Source of the DNA: Pontibacter diazotrophicus
GTDB lineage: Bacteria > Bacteroidota > Bacteroidia > Cytophagales > Hymenobacteraceae
DNA length: 64,000 bases
NCBI RefSeq assembly: GCF_003367245.1
Contig: NZ_QRGR01000010.1
Coordinates: forward strand, 183,424-247,423
Direction of reading: 5' to 3'
Shown: piece by piece, positions 1 to 8,129 of the stretch
Position numbering within the stretch: the stretch's first letter is position 1
Layout: each line of letters starts with the position of its first letter
Position numbers and translations under genes: made by a program
The notes under the pieces: generated by a model
Told to the model about the DNA's origin: nothing
The model's database searches: none
What the model saw: the letters and a program-made list of their open reading frames with translations, nothing else

Positions 1-145
1 GATACGCTTGCAGCACAAATCTCGAGTAGGGGGTGAGGCTATTGCCTACATGCCAGACAGACGTATCGTTTTCGAGGGTGTATAAAAAATCCAGATCAGT
101 GGGTTCTAAAGCTCTGAGATATGTTTTTTCTGAACGTAGAAACAC
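1..145 (-). CDS. GNAT family N-acetyltransferase, N-terminal part only
   Basis: Reading from a GTG at 145 toward the window edge gives 48 residues without a stop. They begin MFLRSEKTYLRALEPTD and continue with a tryptophan and a VGNSLTPYSRF segment. This is how RimJ/SpeG-like GNAT acetyltransferases start: the LRALEPxDLDFLY stretch is the first strand and helix of the acetyl-CoA fold. An in-frame TAA lies just upstream, so GTG is the earliest available start. The gene begins about 20 bases after the dapF stop on the same strand, so the two probably share a transcript. The acetyl-CoA binding half lies outside the window, so the substrate cannot be judged. Confidence 0.72.
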   Translation of the reverse strand, partial: MFLRSEKTYLRALEPTDLDFLYTLENDTSVWHVGNSLTPYSRFVLQAY

Positions 146-164
146 GCTGATTGGGATTTAGGGT

Positions 165-965
165 TTACAGTTGCTGTTGTGGCTGCGCCTGCTGCAGCGG
201 CACAGAACCTGTGAAGACTTGCTTCGCCGGCCCTACCAGGTTGATGTGTTTGATGGTATCTCCATCTTGTTTGAAGGTTACCTCCAACTCACCGCCTAAG
301 GTTTTTACCTGCACGGGGCTCTTTAGCCCTTTCAAGCCTGCCACCAAAGCACAGGCGGTAACGCCCGTTCCGCACGAAAGTGTTTCATCTTCCACACCGC
401 GCTCATAGGTGCGCACAAATATTTCATCCTCTGAAATCCGCTGTACAAAGTTCACGTTTGTGCCCTCTGCTGCAAAGCGCTCGTTGTAGCGGACGGCACG
501 GCCTTCTGCATACACGTCCAGATCCTGCACGTTATCGACAAAGCGTACATAGTGCGGAGAACCGGTGTTCAGGTAAAAATCTGCTCCAATCTGCTCTATC
601 TGCTGCACGTCATTCATCTTTAGCTGGATGAGGTCACGCTCCACGCTGGCCTGATGCTCTCCATCGGCGGCCAGGAAACAAGCCACGTCTTCTATCACGC
701 CCAATTGCCTTGCAAAACGCACCGTGCAGCGCGCGCCATTCCCGCACATGGAGCCTAAGCGGCCGTCGGCGTTGTAGTACACCATCTCAAAGTCGTAGTC
801 CGGATGGTCCTGCAGCAGAATTAATCCATCTGCCCCAACGCCGGTGCGTCTGTCACAAATTTGCTTTACAAACGTTTCATCGTCTGTAGGAAAAGAATGT
901 TTACGATTATCGACCATCACGAAGTCGTTCCCCGTGCCCTGGTACTTATAAAAGGTTATTGCCAT
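165..965 (-). CDS. dapF: Diaminopimelate epimerase
   Basis: DapF interconverts LL- and meso-diaminopimelate in the cytoplasm, which supplies the cross-linking amino acid of peptidoglycan and the precursor of lysine. The 266 residues match the usual length. Both catalytic cysteines are visible: Cys74 in the MCGNGARC motif and Cys198 in SCGTGVTAC, one from each half of the two-lobed fold. The N-terminal GTGNDF segment (residues 10-15) is also typical. The last ten residues are a glutamine-rich tail (QAQPQQQL) without obvious function. The GNAT gene follows closely. No clean promoter box is visible upstream, although a loosely spaced CAAA/TA pair lies near 977. Confidence 0.97.
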   Translation of the reverse strand: MAITFYKYQGTGNDFVMVDNRKHSFPTDDETFVKQICDRRTGVGADGLILLQDHPDYDFEMVYYNADGRLGSMCGNGARCTVRFARQLGVIEDVACFLAADGEHQASVERDLIQLKMNDVQQIEQIGADFYLNTGSPHYVRFVDNVQDLDVYAEGRAVRYNERFAAEGTNVNFVQRISEDEIFVRTYERGVEDETLSCGTGVTACALVAGLKGLKSPVQVKTLGGELEVTFKQDGDTIKHINLVGPAKQVFTGSVPLQQAQPQQQL

Positions 966-1022
966 ATCAGTGTAACAAAAAAATAGGCGACTGCGTGCAC
1001 CTTTTAAGGTTCGGTGGATACG

Positions 1023-1185
1023 AGAGCCTGCTTAAACGTCATCCTTTGCGCTGCAAATTGCCCATAAAGGAACCTGTCATCACAGTTTTCTCACTCCATA
1101 GCGCTGCTATGAAGCTCTAAAACCGTTTCGCCAGAACCCTTTCTGAGCAATTTTCGCTTACAAAAACGAAATTTAAACAGGCTCT
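1023..1185. repeat. Dispersed repeat, copy 1, with imperfect terminal inverted repeats
   Basis: The ends AGAGCCTGCTTAAA (1023-1036) and TTTAAACAGGCTCT (1172-1185) are inverted copies matching at 13 of 14 positions. Inside the left end comes CCTTTGCGC about 12 bases after AGCCTG. The same two blocks with almost the same spacing recur on the minus strand near 46205-46223. The element contains no gene. It looks like a miniature non-autonomous repeat, but only two copies can be seen here. Confidence 0.5.
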
Positions 1186-1189
1186 TAAG

Positions 1190-1197
1190 TACTTTTG
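1190..1197 (+). promoter_or_regulatory. Bacteroidota -7 box for the downstream methyltransferase
   Basis: TACTTTTG matches the TAnnTTTG consensus exactly. No TTTG lies at the -33 position. It lies just outside the inverted repeat and 45 bases before the ATG at 1243. The TTG that could start a longer frame is inside this box, so transcription would begin after it. Confidence 0.5.
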
Positions 1198-1242
1198 CCT
1201 CTACCTCTAACCGGCACACAGCCAGAAATTAACGACAAAGAT

Positions 1243-2136
1243 ATGTATTCCTTTCTTACAACAGAAAACTGGGATGATTATGAATTGGTAGATTCCGGAA
1301 ATTTCGAGAAACTGGAACGCTTTGGCCAATATTATGTGGCGCGCCCTGAGCCTCAGGCCATTTGGGACAAGCACCTTCCAGAGCAGGAGTGGCAGCGAAT
1401 GGCCAATGCTGTATTTACCCGCGACAAAAACAGCACCGAAAAGGGCCAGTGGCAGCTGAAGAAAGGAATGCCCGAGCAGTGGTACATCAACTATAACTAC
1501 AACGACCTGAAACTGCGCTTTCGTTTAGGATTATCCTCTTTTAAACATGTGGGCCTGTTTCCGGAGCAGGACAGCAACTGGAAATTTATTTATGATACTA
1601 CCCGAAGATTGCAGACGCCGCAGCCAAAGGTGCTGAACATGTTTGCCTATACAGGTGCCGCCACACTCGCCGCCAAAGCTGCCGGAGCCGACGTAACGCA
1701 CCTCGATTCGGTGAAGCAGGTAAACTTCTGGGCCCGCGACAACATGGAAGCCAGCAACCTCGACAACGTGCGCTGGATTGTGGAAGACGCCATGAAGTAT
1801 GCCCGCCGGGAGGTAAAGCGCGGCAACACCTACAACGGCATCATCCTGGACCCTCCCTCCTATGGCCGCGGCCCGAACGGCGAAAAATGGCAGCTGGAAA
1901 ACGAGCTGAACGAGATGGTGAAGCTGTGCCGCGAACTGCTGGACAAAACGGATTTTTTCCTGCTCATTAACCTCTACTCCATCGGCTTCTCCGCCATGAT
2001 TCTGGATAACCTGATGCGGGAGACATTCGGAGAGCAGGTGCAGAACGAAGAACTGGGGGAGCTATACCTGCACGATAACGGCAACAGGAGATTGCCGTTA
2101 GGGACGTTTTTTAGGTTTAGTTCGGTGGGGAGGTAA
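1243..2136 (+). CDS. Class I SAM-dependent methyltransferase, RlmI/RlmK-related
   Basis: This is a cytoplasmic methyltransferase of the group related to 23S rRNA cytosine and guanine methyltransferases (RlmI/RlmK catalytic domain), 297 residues from the ATG at 1243. Motif I is LNMFAYTGAATL, the SAM-binding loop. Motif IV is ILDPPSYGRG, and the DPPSY signature is that of RNA or nucleobase methyltransferases. The N-terminal 100 residues (NWDDYELVDSG onward, with an RFGQYYVARPEP segment) are a substrate-side domain. The longer frame starts at a TTG inside a promoter box (1190-1197) and is rejected. The family is clear. The actual substrate, probably rRNA, is inferred. Confidence 0.85.
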   Translation: MYSFLTTENWDDYELVDSGNFEKLERFGQYYVARPEPQAIWDKHLPEQEWQRMANAVFTRDKNSTEKGQWQLKKGMPEQWYINYNYNDLKLRFRLGLSSFKHVGLFPEQDSNWKFIYDTTRRLQTPQPKVLNMFAYTGAATLAAKAAGADVTHLDSVKQVNFWARDNMEASNLDNVRWIVEDAMKYARREVKRGNTYNGIILDPPSYGRGPNGEKWQLENELNEMVKLCRELLDKTDFFLLINLYSIGFSAMILDNLMRETFGEQVQNEELGELYLHDNGNRRLPLGTFFRFSSVGR

Positions 2137-2526
2137 TATATTCTGTGGCTATCTCTTCTAGTACTTTCCTGCTTTGCGCAGCCAATACAACACTTCCTCC
2201 CCTTCCGGCACTTCAGCACAGTGGCTTTGCCAGTACCGCTGGTGGCTCCTGTAATCACCATTACCTGATTTGTCTTGTTTCTTTTCTTAATAGCTTACAC
2301 CATTCCGATAAATGCCTATACCACATTTCTCTTGCTAAAAAAGCCATGCAGGGTTAAGCTTGAACAAGGCTGCGCAGCCGTCGCCTTCCTCTTCCCGACT
2401 CTGCGTTTTTAGCTTCTTCCACAATTCAGCCTTTACGGCTTTTAATAAGAACCACCACCTGCTGAGCCCGTAATATAAGTCACTTAACAGCAAATTAGTA
2501 GATGTTTTTTATTTTAAAGAATTGAT
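2137..2526. other. Gene-poor stretch between the methyltransferase and the DUF1440-like gene
   Basis: No intact gene is visible on either strand. It holds the short-chain dehydrogenase relic described separately, a GGCTGCGCAGCC palindrome near 2369, and an AT-rich run leading into the next start. No strict promoter box was found before 2527. Confidence 0.5.
2211..2290 (-). pseudogene. Relic of a short-chain dehydrogenase N-terminus
   Basis: Read on the minus strand, this stretch encodes KKRNKTNQVMVITGATSG followed by TGKATVL. That is the first strand and NAD-binding loop (TGxxxGxG) of a short-chain dehydrogenase/reductase. After this the frame loses all resemblance to the family. A one-base slip gives an alternative ending, EVPEGEEVLYWLRKAGKY, followed by a stop. 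Only about 25 recognisable codons remain and no good start is present, so I read it as a decayed fragment and not as a working gene. A chance resemblance is possible. Confidence 0.4.
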
Positions 2527-3039
2527 ATGTCAAAAGGTTCAAGAAGTATAGCAGCAGAATTGATAAAAGGTGCCATCGCAGGAGCAGCTTCCGTGTGGGT
2601 AATGGATAGGATTACCTGGTACATGTACAAGAATGAAGACCCCAAAGCATATTTGAAAGAGAAAAAAGCACAAGTGCACGGAAAGTATGTGGCAGACGTG
2701 GCAGTTGACAAAGCACTTGAGGCAACCGGAGCAGATCTTACTGACAGGCAGCGTTGGATGGCAGGAAGGGGCGTGCACTATTTTCTGGGGATGGCACCGG
2801 GGATGCTTTACGCCGCATTACGGCACAAGGTAAAGGGACTGGACGCAGGAGGAGGGTCTCTATACGGGTTTGGCCTTTTTGTAGTGATGGATGAGTTAGT
2901 AGCACCGGTGACAGGTCTGTCCTCAGGGCCTATGGCTTACCCATGGCAGGCGCACGCCAGGGGCTTGGCTGGCCACCTTGCAGTAGGAATGGTTACTGAT
3001 GGTATGCTGAGAATGCTGGATAAAGCATTACCAGAATAA
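2527..3039 (+). CDS. DUF1440-like (YagU-type) membrane protein
   Basis: The 170-residue protein has short hydrophobic segments near residues 13-30 (KGAIAGAASVWVMDRITWY), 85-98 (HYFLGMAPGMLYAAL) and 110-125 (SLYGFGLFVVMDELV), and a final one near 150-160. The arrangement, with a WVMDR near the start and an HYFLGM-LYAALR block, resembles the DUF1440/YagU inner-membrane family, for which a role in acid tolerance has been suggested in enterobacteria. The biochemical function is unknown. The gene stands alone, with a perfect 12-bp terminator about 90 bases downstream. The family assignment is from memory of motif style and is moderate. Confidence 0.6.
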   Translation: MSKGSRSIAAELIKGAIAGAASVWVMDRITWYMYKNEDPKAYLKEKKAQVHGKYVADVAVDKALEATGADLTDRQRWMAGRGVHYFLGMAPGMLYAALRHKVKGLDAGGGSLYGFGLFVVMDELVAPVTGLSSGPMAYPWQAHARGLAGHLAVGMVTDGMLRMLDKALPE

Positions 3040-3130
3040 CCTGTTACTGTCCGTTCCCCTCCTTGTTGAGAAGGCATACAGGTTCAGGAATACGAAGAGC
3101 CTCTATTTTGTTAAAGAACAAAATGAGAAA

Positions 3131-3166
3131 CAAAGAAGCCTGGGGCCACTACCCAGGCTTCTTTTA
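3131..3166 (+). terminator. Intrinsic terminator
   Basis: AAGAAGCCTGGG (3133-3144) and CCCAGGCTTCTT (3152-3163) form a perfect 12-bp stem with a 7-base loop, followed by a short T run. It ends the transcript of the DUF1440-like gene. Confidence 0.85.
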
Positions 3167-3377
3167 TGGGTTTGCCAGCATCGTTTTATTGAAAAGCAGC
3201 GATGATAAAAGCAGACTACCCATTTAACTATTGACATCATAGGTAGCGTACTATCAAGTGAAAGGGGGCCTTTGCCGTTGGAGTGGAGCTAATGGAAAGG
3301 TTTACCTGATAGCAATAGCAGCACGTGCTACCTCTTTTTTGTGCCCGTAGCACTTTAACTTCATCACGTTGATTGTA

Positions 3378-3385
3378 TACCTTTG
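3378..3385 (+). promoter_or_regulatory. Bacteroidota -7 box upstream of paired hairpins
   Basis: TACCTTTG is an exact TAnnTTTG match. Transcription would begin at about 3392, at the first of two adjacent inverted repeats (3391-3430), and would reach the phosphatase gene after a leader of about 200 bases. No clear TTTG lies at the -33 position. The remaining sequence from 3167 to 3377 shows nothing I can name. Confidence 0.42.
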
Positions 3386-3390
3386 GGATT

Positions 3391-3430
3391 CCGCTAAATA
3401 ACTCATTAGCGGAGACTTCGTACGGAAGTC
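3391..3430 (+). other. Two adjacent hairpins in a leader or small RNA
   Basis: CCGCTAA (3391-3397) pairs with TTAGCGG (3406-3412). Directly after it GACTTC (3414-3419) pairs with GAAGTC (3425-3430). Both stems are perfect. They begin at the expected transcription start of the box at 3378, so they would form the 5' end of the RNA. They could stabilise a leader, mark a small RNA, or act as operators in DNA. No T run follows, so a terminator is less likely. Confidence 0.4.
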
Positions 3431-3589
3431 AATACAGGTAATTTATCCTTTCCTGAGATAGGGCATTTACGCGCCTCACTTGAATTAAAGTATCATCTAC
3501 TTGCTTCCGTACATCAATTTTGTTTGCCAATTGATACCAAGAGAGTATATAAACCTAACGCTACTTTGAAACCATTACTCCCCGTCTTT

Positions 3590-4534
3590 ATGAAAAAATG
3601 CTTCGCACTTATAGACATGGGCACCAACACTTTTCACCTGCTAATTACAGAGGTAGATGAAGGTGGCCAACAGCATGACTTCGTGAAAACGAAGGTGCCG
3701 GTACGTTTAGGGCAGGGCGGCATCAGCAACGGAGCTATTGCGCCGGAAGCCTATGAGCGCGCTATCCGGACGCTAAAGGATTTCAGAAGGCAGGTTGATG
3801 AGCATGAGGTGGAGACAGTAAGGGCAATGGCAACGAGCATGGTGCGGAATGCCTCGAATGGCGATGACTTCATCAAGGATATTTTTAAGTGGACCGACAT
3901 ACAGGTGGAGGTAATTGACGGAGACAAGGAGGCCGAGTTCATTTACTATGGAGTGCGATCAGCCGGTGTATTGGATGAGCAAACGTCGCTGGTGATGGAC
4001 ATTGGCGGTGGCAGTGTGGAGTTCATTATCTGCAATAAGCAGGAGATTTTCTGGAAACGCAGCTTTGAAATCGGGGCGCAGCGCCTGATGGACCAGTTCT
4101 TCAAGCAAGACCCCATTGCACCGGAAAATGCCGAAGCAGAGAAAGTGTATCTAAGAGAAAAGCTACAGCCACTTACTGAAGCTGTGGCGCAATACAAGCC
4201 GAAGGTTTTAGTAGGTTCTTCCGGTACCTTCGATACGCTGTGTGACATTGATGCGCAAAGCAAAGGCGACTCCAGCCGACAGCAAAACCAACCAGCCGCC
4301 TCTGTGCTGCCTATAGACGACTTTTACCAGATACACCACGACCTGCTGCGCAAGAACCATGAAGAGCGTCTGGCTATACCGGGTATGCTGGAGATGCGCG
4401 TGGACATGATTGTGCTGGCTAGCATCGCTGTTGACTTTGTATTGGAGGCTTATAACCTGCAGGAAATCCGGGTTTCTGCTTATGCGCTGAAGGAAGGGGT
4501 ACTGCAAAAGGTTCTGGAGGACGAGCGAGTATAG
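3590..4534 (+). CDS. Ppx/GppA family phosphatase (exopolyphosphatase-like)
   Basis: Enzymes of this ASKHA-fold family hydrolyse inorganic polyphosphate or the 5'-phosphate of pppGpp. The phosphate-1 loop is ALIDMGTNTFHLLI and the phosphate-2 loop is MDIGGGSVEFI, both near-perfect for the family. The product is 314 residues from the ATG at 3590, the size of the short two-domain forms without a C-terminal HD domain. A longer frame from a TTG at 3524 adds 22 residues that do not belong to the fold. A TACTTTG sequence at 3562-3568 (one base short of the usual spacing) could be a close promoter. Polyphosphatase and pppGpp phosphatase activity cannot be told apart by eye. Confidence 0.9.
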   Translation: MKKCFALIDMGTNTFHLLITEVDEGGQQHDFVKTKVPVRLGQGGISNGAIAPEAYERAIRTLKDFRRQVDEHEVETVRAMATSMVRNASNGDDFIKDIFKWTDIQVEVIDGDKEAEFIYYGVRSAGVLDEQTSLVMDIGGGSVEFIICNKQEIFWKRSFEIGAQRLMDQFFKQDPIAPENAEAEKVYLREKLQPLTEAVAQYKPKVLVGSSGTFDTLCDIDAQSKGDSSRQQNQPAASVLPIDDFYQIHHDLLRKNHEERLAIPGMLEMRVDMIVLASIAVDFVLEAYNLQEIRVSAYALKEGVLQKVLEDERV

Positions 4535-4647
4535 ACTGGTGCATGAAGTATAGACTTTCTCCGTTACAGTTACCATCCAGGAGGTAGAAGTAAGGCATTC
4601 GTTCTATAATTTGTTAATTTGCCGCCTCTATCAGAGAACAACCCTTT

Positions 4648-5715
4648 ATGCATTCATACAGACAACTTTTCGATTTTACACAAGATGTTTTTCTGCACAT
4701 AGGCTGTCCGCCCAATGACGCCAAGTTAGCTGCCGAGGTACTTTTAGAAGCTGATTTACGTGGTGTGGATTCTCATGGCGTGGCCCGTTTAAGCGGCTAT
4801 GTGCGCCTGTGGGAAGCTGGCCGCATCAATCCAAAGCCAAACATGCGCATTGTGCACGAAACACCCAGCACCGCTACTGTGGACGGTGACGGCGGCTTAG
4901 GCCTGGTGATTGCCCCAAAGGCCATGGACATCGCTATCGACAAAGCAGCCAAGGTAGGCACAGGCTGGGTATCAGTGAAAAATTCGAACCACTTTGGTAT
5001 TGCAGGCTATCATGCCATGGAAGCATTATCATCCGACATGATCGGTATTGCCATGACGAATGCTTCGCCACTGGTGGCCCCGACTTTCTCTACTGACCGT
5101 ATGCTGGGTACGAACCCGATTGCGGTAGCCATTCCGACTAAAAACCAGCCCCCGTTTGTCGCAGACTTTGCCACTGCCTCCGCTGCCAATGGCAAGCTGG
5201 AGATATTACAGCGGAAAGAGAAAAAGGCACCCGTAGGCTGGATTCAGACAAAAGAGGGAGATCGCTCTACCAATGCCAATGAACTGAAGGACGGTGGTGC
5301 CTTGCTGCCATTGGGCAGCGACAAAGTACACGGAAGCCATAAAGGCTATGCTCTTGCTTCTATTGTGGATATCTTTTCTGCCGTGCTTTCAGGTGCTAAT
5401 TATGGCCCTTGGGTACCTCCGTTTGTGAGCTTTCTGCCAGTAGCTGAGAACCTGGTTGGAGAGGGCATCGGTCATTTCCTGGGTGCCATGCGTGTAGATG
5501 CTTTCCGTCCGGCCGACGAGTTTAAAGCGCATATGGATAACTGGATTGAAACTTTCCGTAAAGCAAAAGTAAAGAAAGGCCAGAAGGCAGTGCTGATTCC
5601 GGGAGACCCGGAGCGCGAGATGACGGAGAAGCGCCTGAAGAAAGGAATTCCGCTGCTGCCACCTGTTGCGCGTGACCTGGAGGAACTGGGTAAGCGCTTC
5701 GGCATTAAATTATGA
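4648..5715 (+). CDS. Ldh family NAD(P)-dependent oxidoreductase (malate/lactate/sulfolactate dehydrogenase type)
   Basis: The 355-residue protein carries the signature of the second, non-Rossmann malate/L-lactate dehydrogenase family (the YlbC/ComC fold): RGVDSHGVARLSGY near residue 39, VKNSNHFGIAGYHAM with the catalytic histidine near 117, and MLGTNPIAVAIP near 152. Members reduce 2-oxoacids such as oxaloacetate, pyruvate, sulfopyruvate or ureidoglycolate with NAD(P)H. The substrate cannot be read from the sequence. The ATGA at 5712-5715 is both its stop and the start of the next gene, so the two are translationally coupled. A TAATTTG sequence about 30 bases upstream is a weak promoter candidate. 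Confidence 0.9.
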   Translation: MHSYRQLFDFTQDVFLHIGCPPNDAKLAAEVLLEADLRGVDSHGVARLSGYVRLWEAGRINPKPNMRIVHETPSTATVDGDGGLGLVIAPKAMDIAIDKAAKVGTGWVSVKNSNHFGIAGYHAMEALSSDMIGIAMTNASPLVAPTFSTDRMLGTNPIAVAIPTKNQPPFVADFATASAANGKLEILQRKEKKAPVGWIQTKEGDRSTNANELKDGGALLPLGSDKVHGSHKGYALASIVDIFSAVLSGANYGPWVPPFVSFLPVAENLVGEGIGHFLGAMRVDAFRPADEFKAHMDNWIETFRKAKVKKGQKAVLIPGDPEREMTEKRLKKGIPLLPPVARDLEELGKRFGIKL

Positions 5716-6059
5716 AAGATATGGCAGAAACCTCTACAGCAAGGTTCTTTAAAGGCATTGGCGTAGGCTCCGGAAGCAGAAGTATCCTGATGATGGTGAT
5801 CGCTTGGGCTCTGAACGTGCTGTGGCTTGGGCTGAACTACTTCTGGCGGTTTGCATCTGTAGAGGTTTTGCTGGCCATCCCTATCCTGCTGCTGCTTTAC
5901 GCACTAATAGCCTTACTGGCTTATACTTATTGGGGGGTGCGGGAAGTGCGGGAACAGGATGCGCCGTATGCCAATGTGATGGTGGGGGTGATTGTGGCGG
6001 TAACACTGTTATACTTCAATTATAACTTGTTGGAGTTTGTGTTGGGGGTGTTAAACTGA
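5712..6059 (+). CDS. Small membrane protein, function unknown
   Basis: This 115-residue protein has three clear hydrophobic segments, near residues 25-48, 52-75 and 88-112, so it should sit in the inner membrane with a short cytoplasmic N-terminus. The loop between the last two segments is charged (WGVREVREQDAPY). I do not recognise a family. It overlaps the dehydrogenase stop by four bases, and such coupling usually means the two are made together. A second in-frame ATG three codons in would give almost the same protein. The strong terminator beyond it ends the unit. Confidence 0.75.
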   Translation: MKDMAETSTARFFKGIGVGSGSRSILMMVIAWALNVLWLGLNYFWRFASVEVLLAIPILLLLYALIALLAYTYWGVREVREQDAPYANVMVGVIVAVTLLYFNYNLLEFVLGVLN

Positions 6060-6156
6060 AAAAAGACACAAGTATCAAGACACAAGGCTTTTTGTTTGAG
6101 TATTATGTATGAGATGTTGCCCTAGAAGTAATTACAATAGATACACTTAATAAAGC

Positions 6157-6190
6157 AAAAAGCGCTGACAGAAACCTGCCAGCGCTTTCA
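6157..6190. terminator. Bidirectional terminator between convergent genes
   Basis: AAAGCGCTG (6159-6167) pairs with CAGCGCTTT (6180-6188), with A-rich sequence before and T-rich sequence after. It lies between the plus-strand membrane protein and the minus-strand hscA and can serve both. Confidence 0.8.
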
Positions 6191-6212
6191 TTTTTATAGC
6201 TATATGTGTTTA

Positions 6213-8078
6213 TTAATCAATCTTTTTACCAGACATAGCCTTCTTGATGGAAATCTGCATGACGCGTTCTGCAAATGGGCTTGTCTGTGCTTCCAGCACA
6301 TCCACGGCACCATAAATAGCGTCTTTGTCGCCACCGGAGGCCAGTACATCTTTCAGGTTCTGCACGTTTTTACGGGTAAGCGCTATCTCCTCCTCCGTCA
6401 GGTGCTCTGCGTTCTTCTCCACGAAACGCTCTACCTGGTACAGCATCTGCTCGGCTGTGCTGCGCGCCTCAATTTGCATACGCGCCGACACGTCGTCTTT
6501 GGCGTGCGTGATGGAATCCATCAGCATCTGCTCTACCTGCTCATCCGTCAGGCCGTACTGTGGCTTCACTTCCACCTCCTGTCGTGTGCCGGAACGCTCC
6601 TCTACCGCCTCTACCTTCAGGATACCGTCAGCATTCAGGATAAAGTTCACATCTACTTTCGGGAAGCCTGCCGGCATGGCCGGTATGCCTTTCAGATCAA
6701 ACTCGGCTAGCTTGCGGTTCTCCTTCACAATATCGCGCTCGCCCTGAAAAACGGATATCTTCATGTTCACCTGTCCGTCCACAGAAGTAGTATACTGCCG
6801 CCCTGCCTTCGTCGGAATCTTTGAGTTTCTCGGGATGATGGGGTCCATCAGGCCACCCATCGTTTCAATACCCAGCGTGAGCGGCGTTACGTCCAGTAGC
6901 AGGATATCCTTGCGGTTACCGGCCAGAATATCGGCCTGGATGGCGGCGCCCAGTGCTACTACCTCGTCCGGGTTATGCGAGTTATTCGCTGGCTTCCCGA
7001 AGAACGCTGACACGGCATCGTATACCATCGGCACACGGGTGGAGCCTCCCACCATAATCACGGCGTCAATCTGCTCCGGCTTCAGCTTGGCATCGCCCAT
7101 TGCCTGGCGGCAGCTATCCATTGTTCTCGCTACGATAGGCGCTATCAGCTCTTCGAAGGTGTGCCGCTCCAGGTGACATTCTATTTCACCGTTGATGTTG
7201 CTGGTATATACTTCCTGAGAACTCAGCGCTTTCTTTGCCTCCTCCGCTTTCAGGCGCAGTTCCTGCGACAGGTTCTTATCCTGGTTGATGGTATCCGCAA
7301 CAAGCTGGTTCTCGCTTATCCAGTGGTTGATGATGGCGCGGTCAAAGTCATCGCCGCCCAAATAAGTATCACCGTTGGTGGAAAGTACCTCAAAGATGCC
7401 TTGGTGTATGCTCAGGATAGAGATATCAAACGTACCGCCGCCTAAGTCATATACCGCCACTGTCTTCTCCTCATTCGGGTCAATGCCGATACCGTAGGCC
7501 AGTGCGGCCGCAGTTGGCTCGTTCACAATGCGGAGCACCTCCAACCCTGCCAGTTTACCGGCATCGCGGGTAGCCTGCCGCTGCGAATCGTTGAAGTAAG
7601 CGGGTACGGTGATAACGGCACGGTTTACCGGCGTTTTAAGCGAATGCTCCGCCCGTTCGCGCAGTTCCTTTAGTATTTCTGCTGATAGCTCTATAGGAGA
7701 ATAAAACTTATCCTTCACCCGGACTTTTACCAGTCCTTCGCTATCATCATCTATAATTTTATATCCGAAGTAGTCTTTATGCTCGCCAAGGTCCCTGTAG
7801 GATTTGCCAAGCAGGCGCTTCACCGAGTAAATGGTATTCGCAGGATCAGTGATGAGGTACTCTTTCGCCTCTGTACCCACCAGTGTTTCGCCATTCTGTG
7901 TGAAGTGCACCACCGAGGGCACAATGGTGCCTCGGCCCTGGTCGTTGATTGCGATGGGTGTCTTATCTTCAGGATGGATGTAGGCCACCAAGCTGTTGGT
8001 CGTTCCTAAATCTATACCTACTATTACTTCTGCCTGCTGAAGCGCACCAGTAGAAAGGTTTATTGCAACTTTTGCCAT
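6213..8078 (-). CDS. hscA: Hsp70 chaperone, HscA type (iron-sulfur cluster assembly)
   Basis: Hsp70 proteins bind and release client peptides in an ATP-driven cycle. The HscA branch acts on the IscU scaffold during iron-sulfur cluster transfer. The 621 residues contain all Hsp70 ATPase signatures: GIDLGTTNSLVA (about residue 21), VYDLGGGTFDISIL (about 210) and VGGSTRVPMV (about 345). The extended N-terminus before GIDLGTT, the PSVVHF segment and the absence of the glycine/glutamine-rich DnaK tail point to HscA and not DnaK. No iscU, hscB or ferredoxin gene is adjacent, so the assignment rests on sequence alone and a second DnaK-like role is possible. Confidence 0.82.
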   Translation of the reverse strand: MAKVAINLSTGALQQAEVIVGIDLGTTNSLVAYIHPEDKTPIAINDQGRGTIVPSVVHFTQNGETLVGTEAKEYLITDPANTIYSVKRLLGKSYRDLGEHKDYFGYKIIDDDSEGLVKVRVKDKFYSPIELSAEILKELRERAEHSLKTPVNRAVITVPAYFNDSQRQATRDAGKLAGLEVLRIVNEPTAAALAYGIGIDPNEEKTVAVYDLGGGTFDISILSIHQGIFEVLSTNGDTYLGGDDFDRAIINHWISENQLVADTINQDKNLSQELRLKAEEAKKALSSQEVYTSNINGEIECHLERHTFEELIAPIVARTMDSCRQAMGDAKLKPEQIDAVIMVGGSTRVPMVYDAVSAFFGKPANNSHNPDEVVALGAAIQADILAGNRKDILLLDVTPLTLGIETMGGLMDPIIPRNSKIPTKAGRQYTTSVDGQVNMKISVFQGERDIVKENRKLAEFDLKGIPAMPAGFPKVDVNFILNADGILKVEAVEERSGTRQEVEVKPQYGLTDEQVEQMLMDSITHAKDDVSARMQIEARSTAEQMLYQVERFVEKNAEHLTEEEIALTRKNVQNLKDVLASGGDKDAIYGAVDVLEAQTSPFAERVMQISIKKAMSGKKID

Positions 8079-8129
8079 AGTATCTGTTATTACGTGAGGT
8101 CACTACTGTTTAGCGGTGACACATGGGCA

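Noticed and set aside
1195..1242. TTG start that would lengthen the methyltransferase by 16 residues
   Set aside because: The TTG is part of the promoter box TACTTTTG at 1190-1197, and the added residues are not typical of the family.
2145..2357. Short plus-strand frame after the methyltransferase
   Set aside because: No family resemblance. The minus strand of the same stretch better matches an SDR relic.
3524..3589. TTG start for the Ppx/GppA phosphatase
   Set aside because: The first 22 residues do not belong to the ASKHA fold, which starts right after the ATG at 3590.
6204..6710. Open frame antisense to hscA
   Set aside because: It is shadow coding of hscA, with no start context or known domain.
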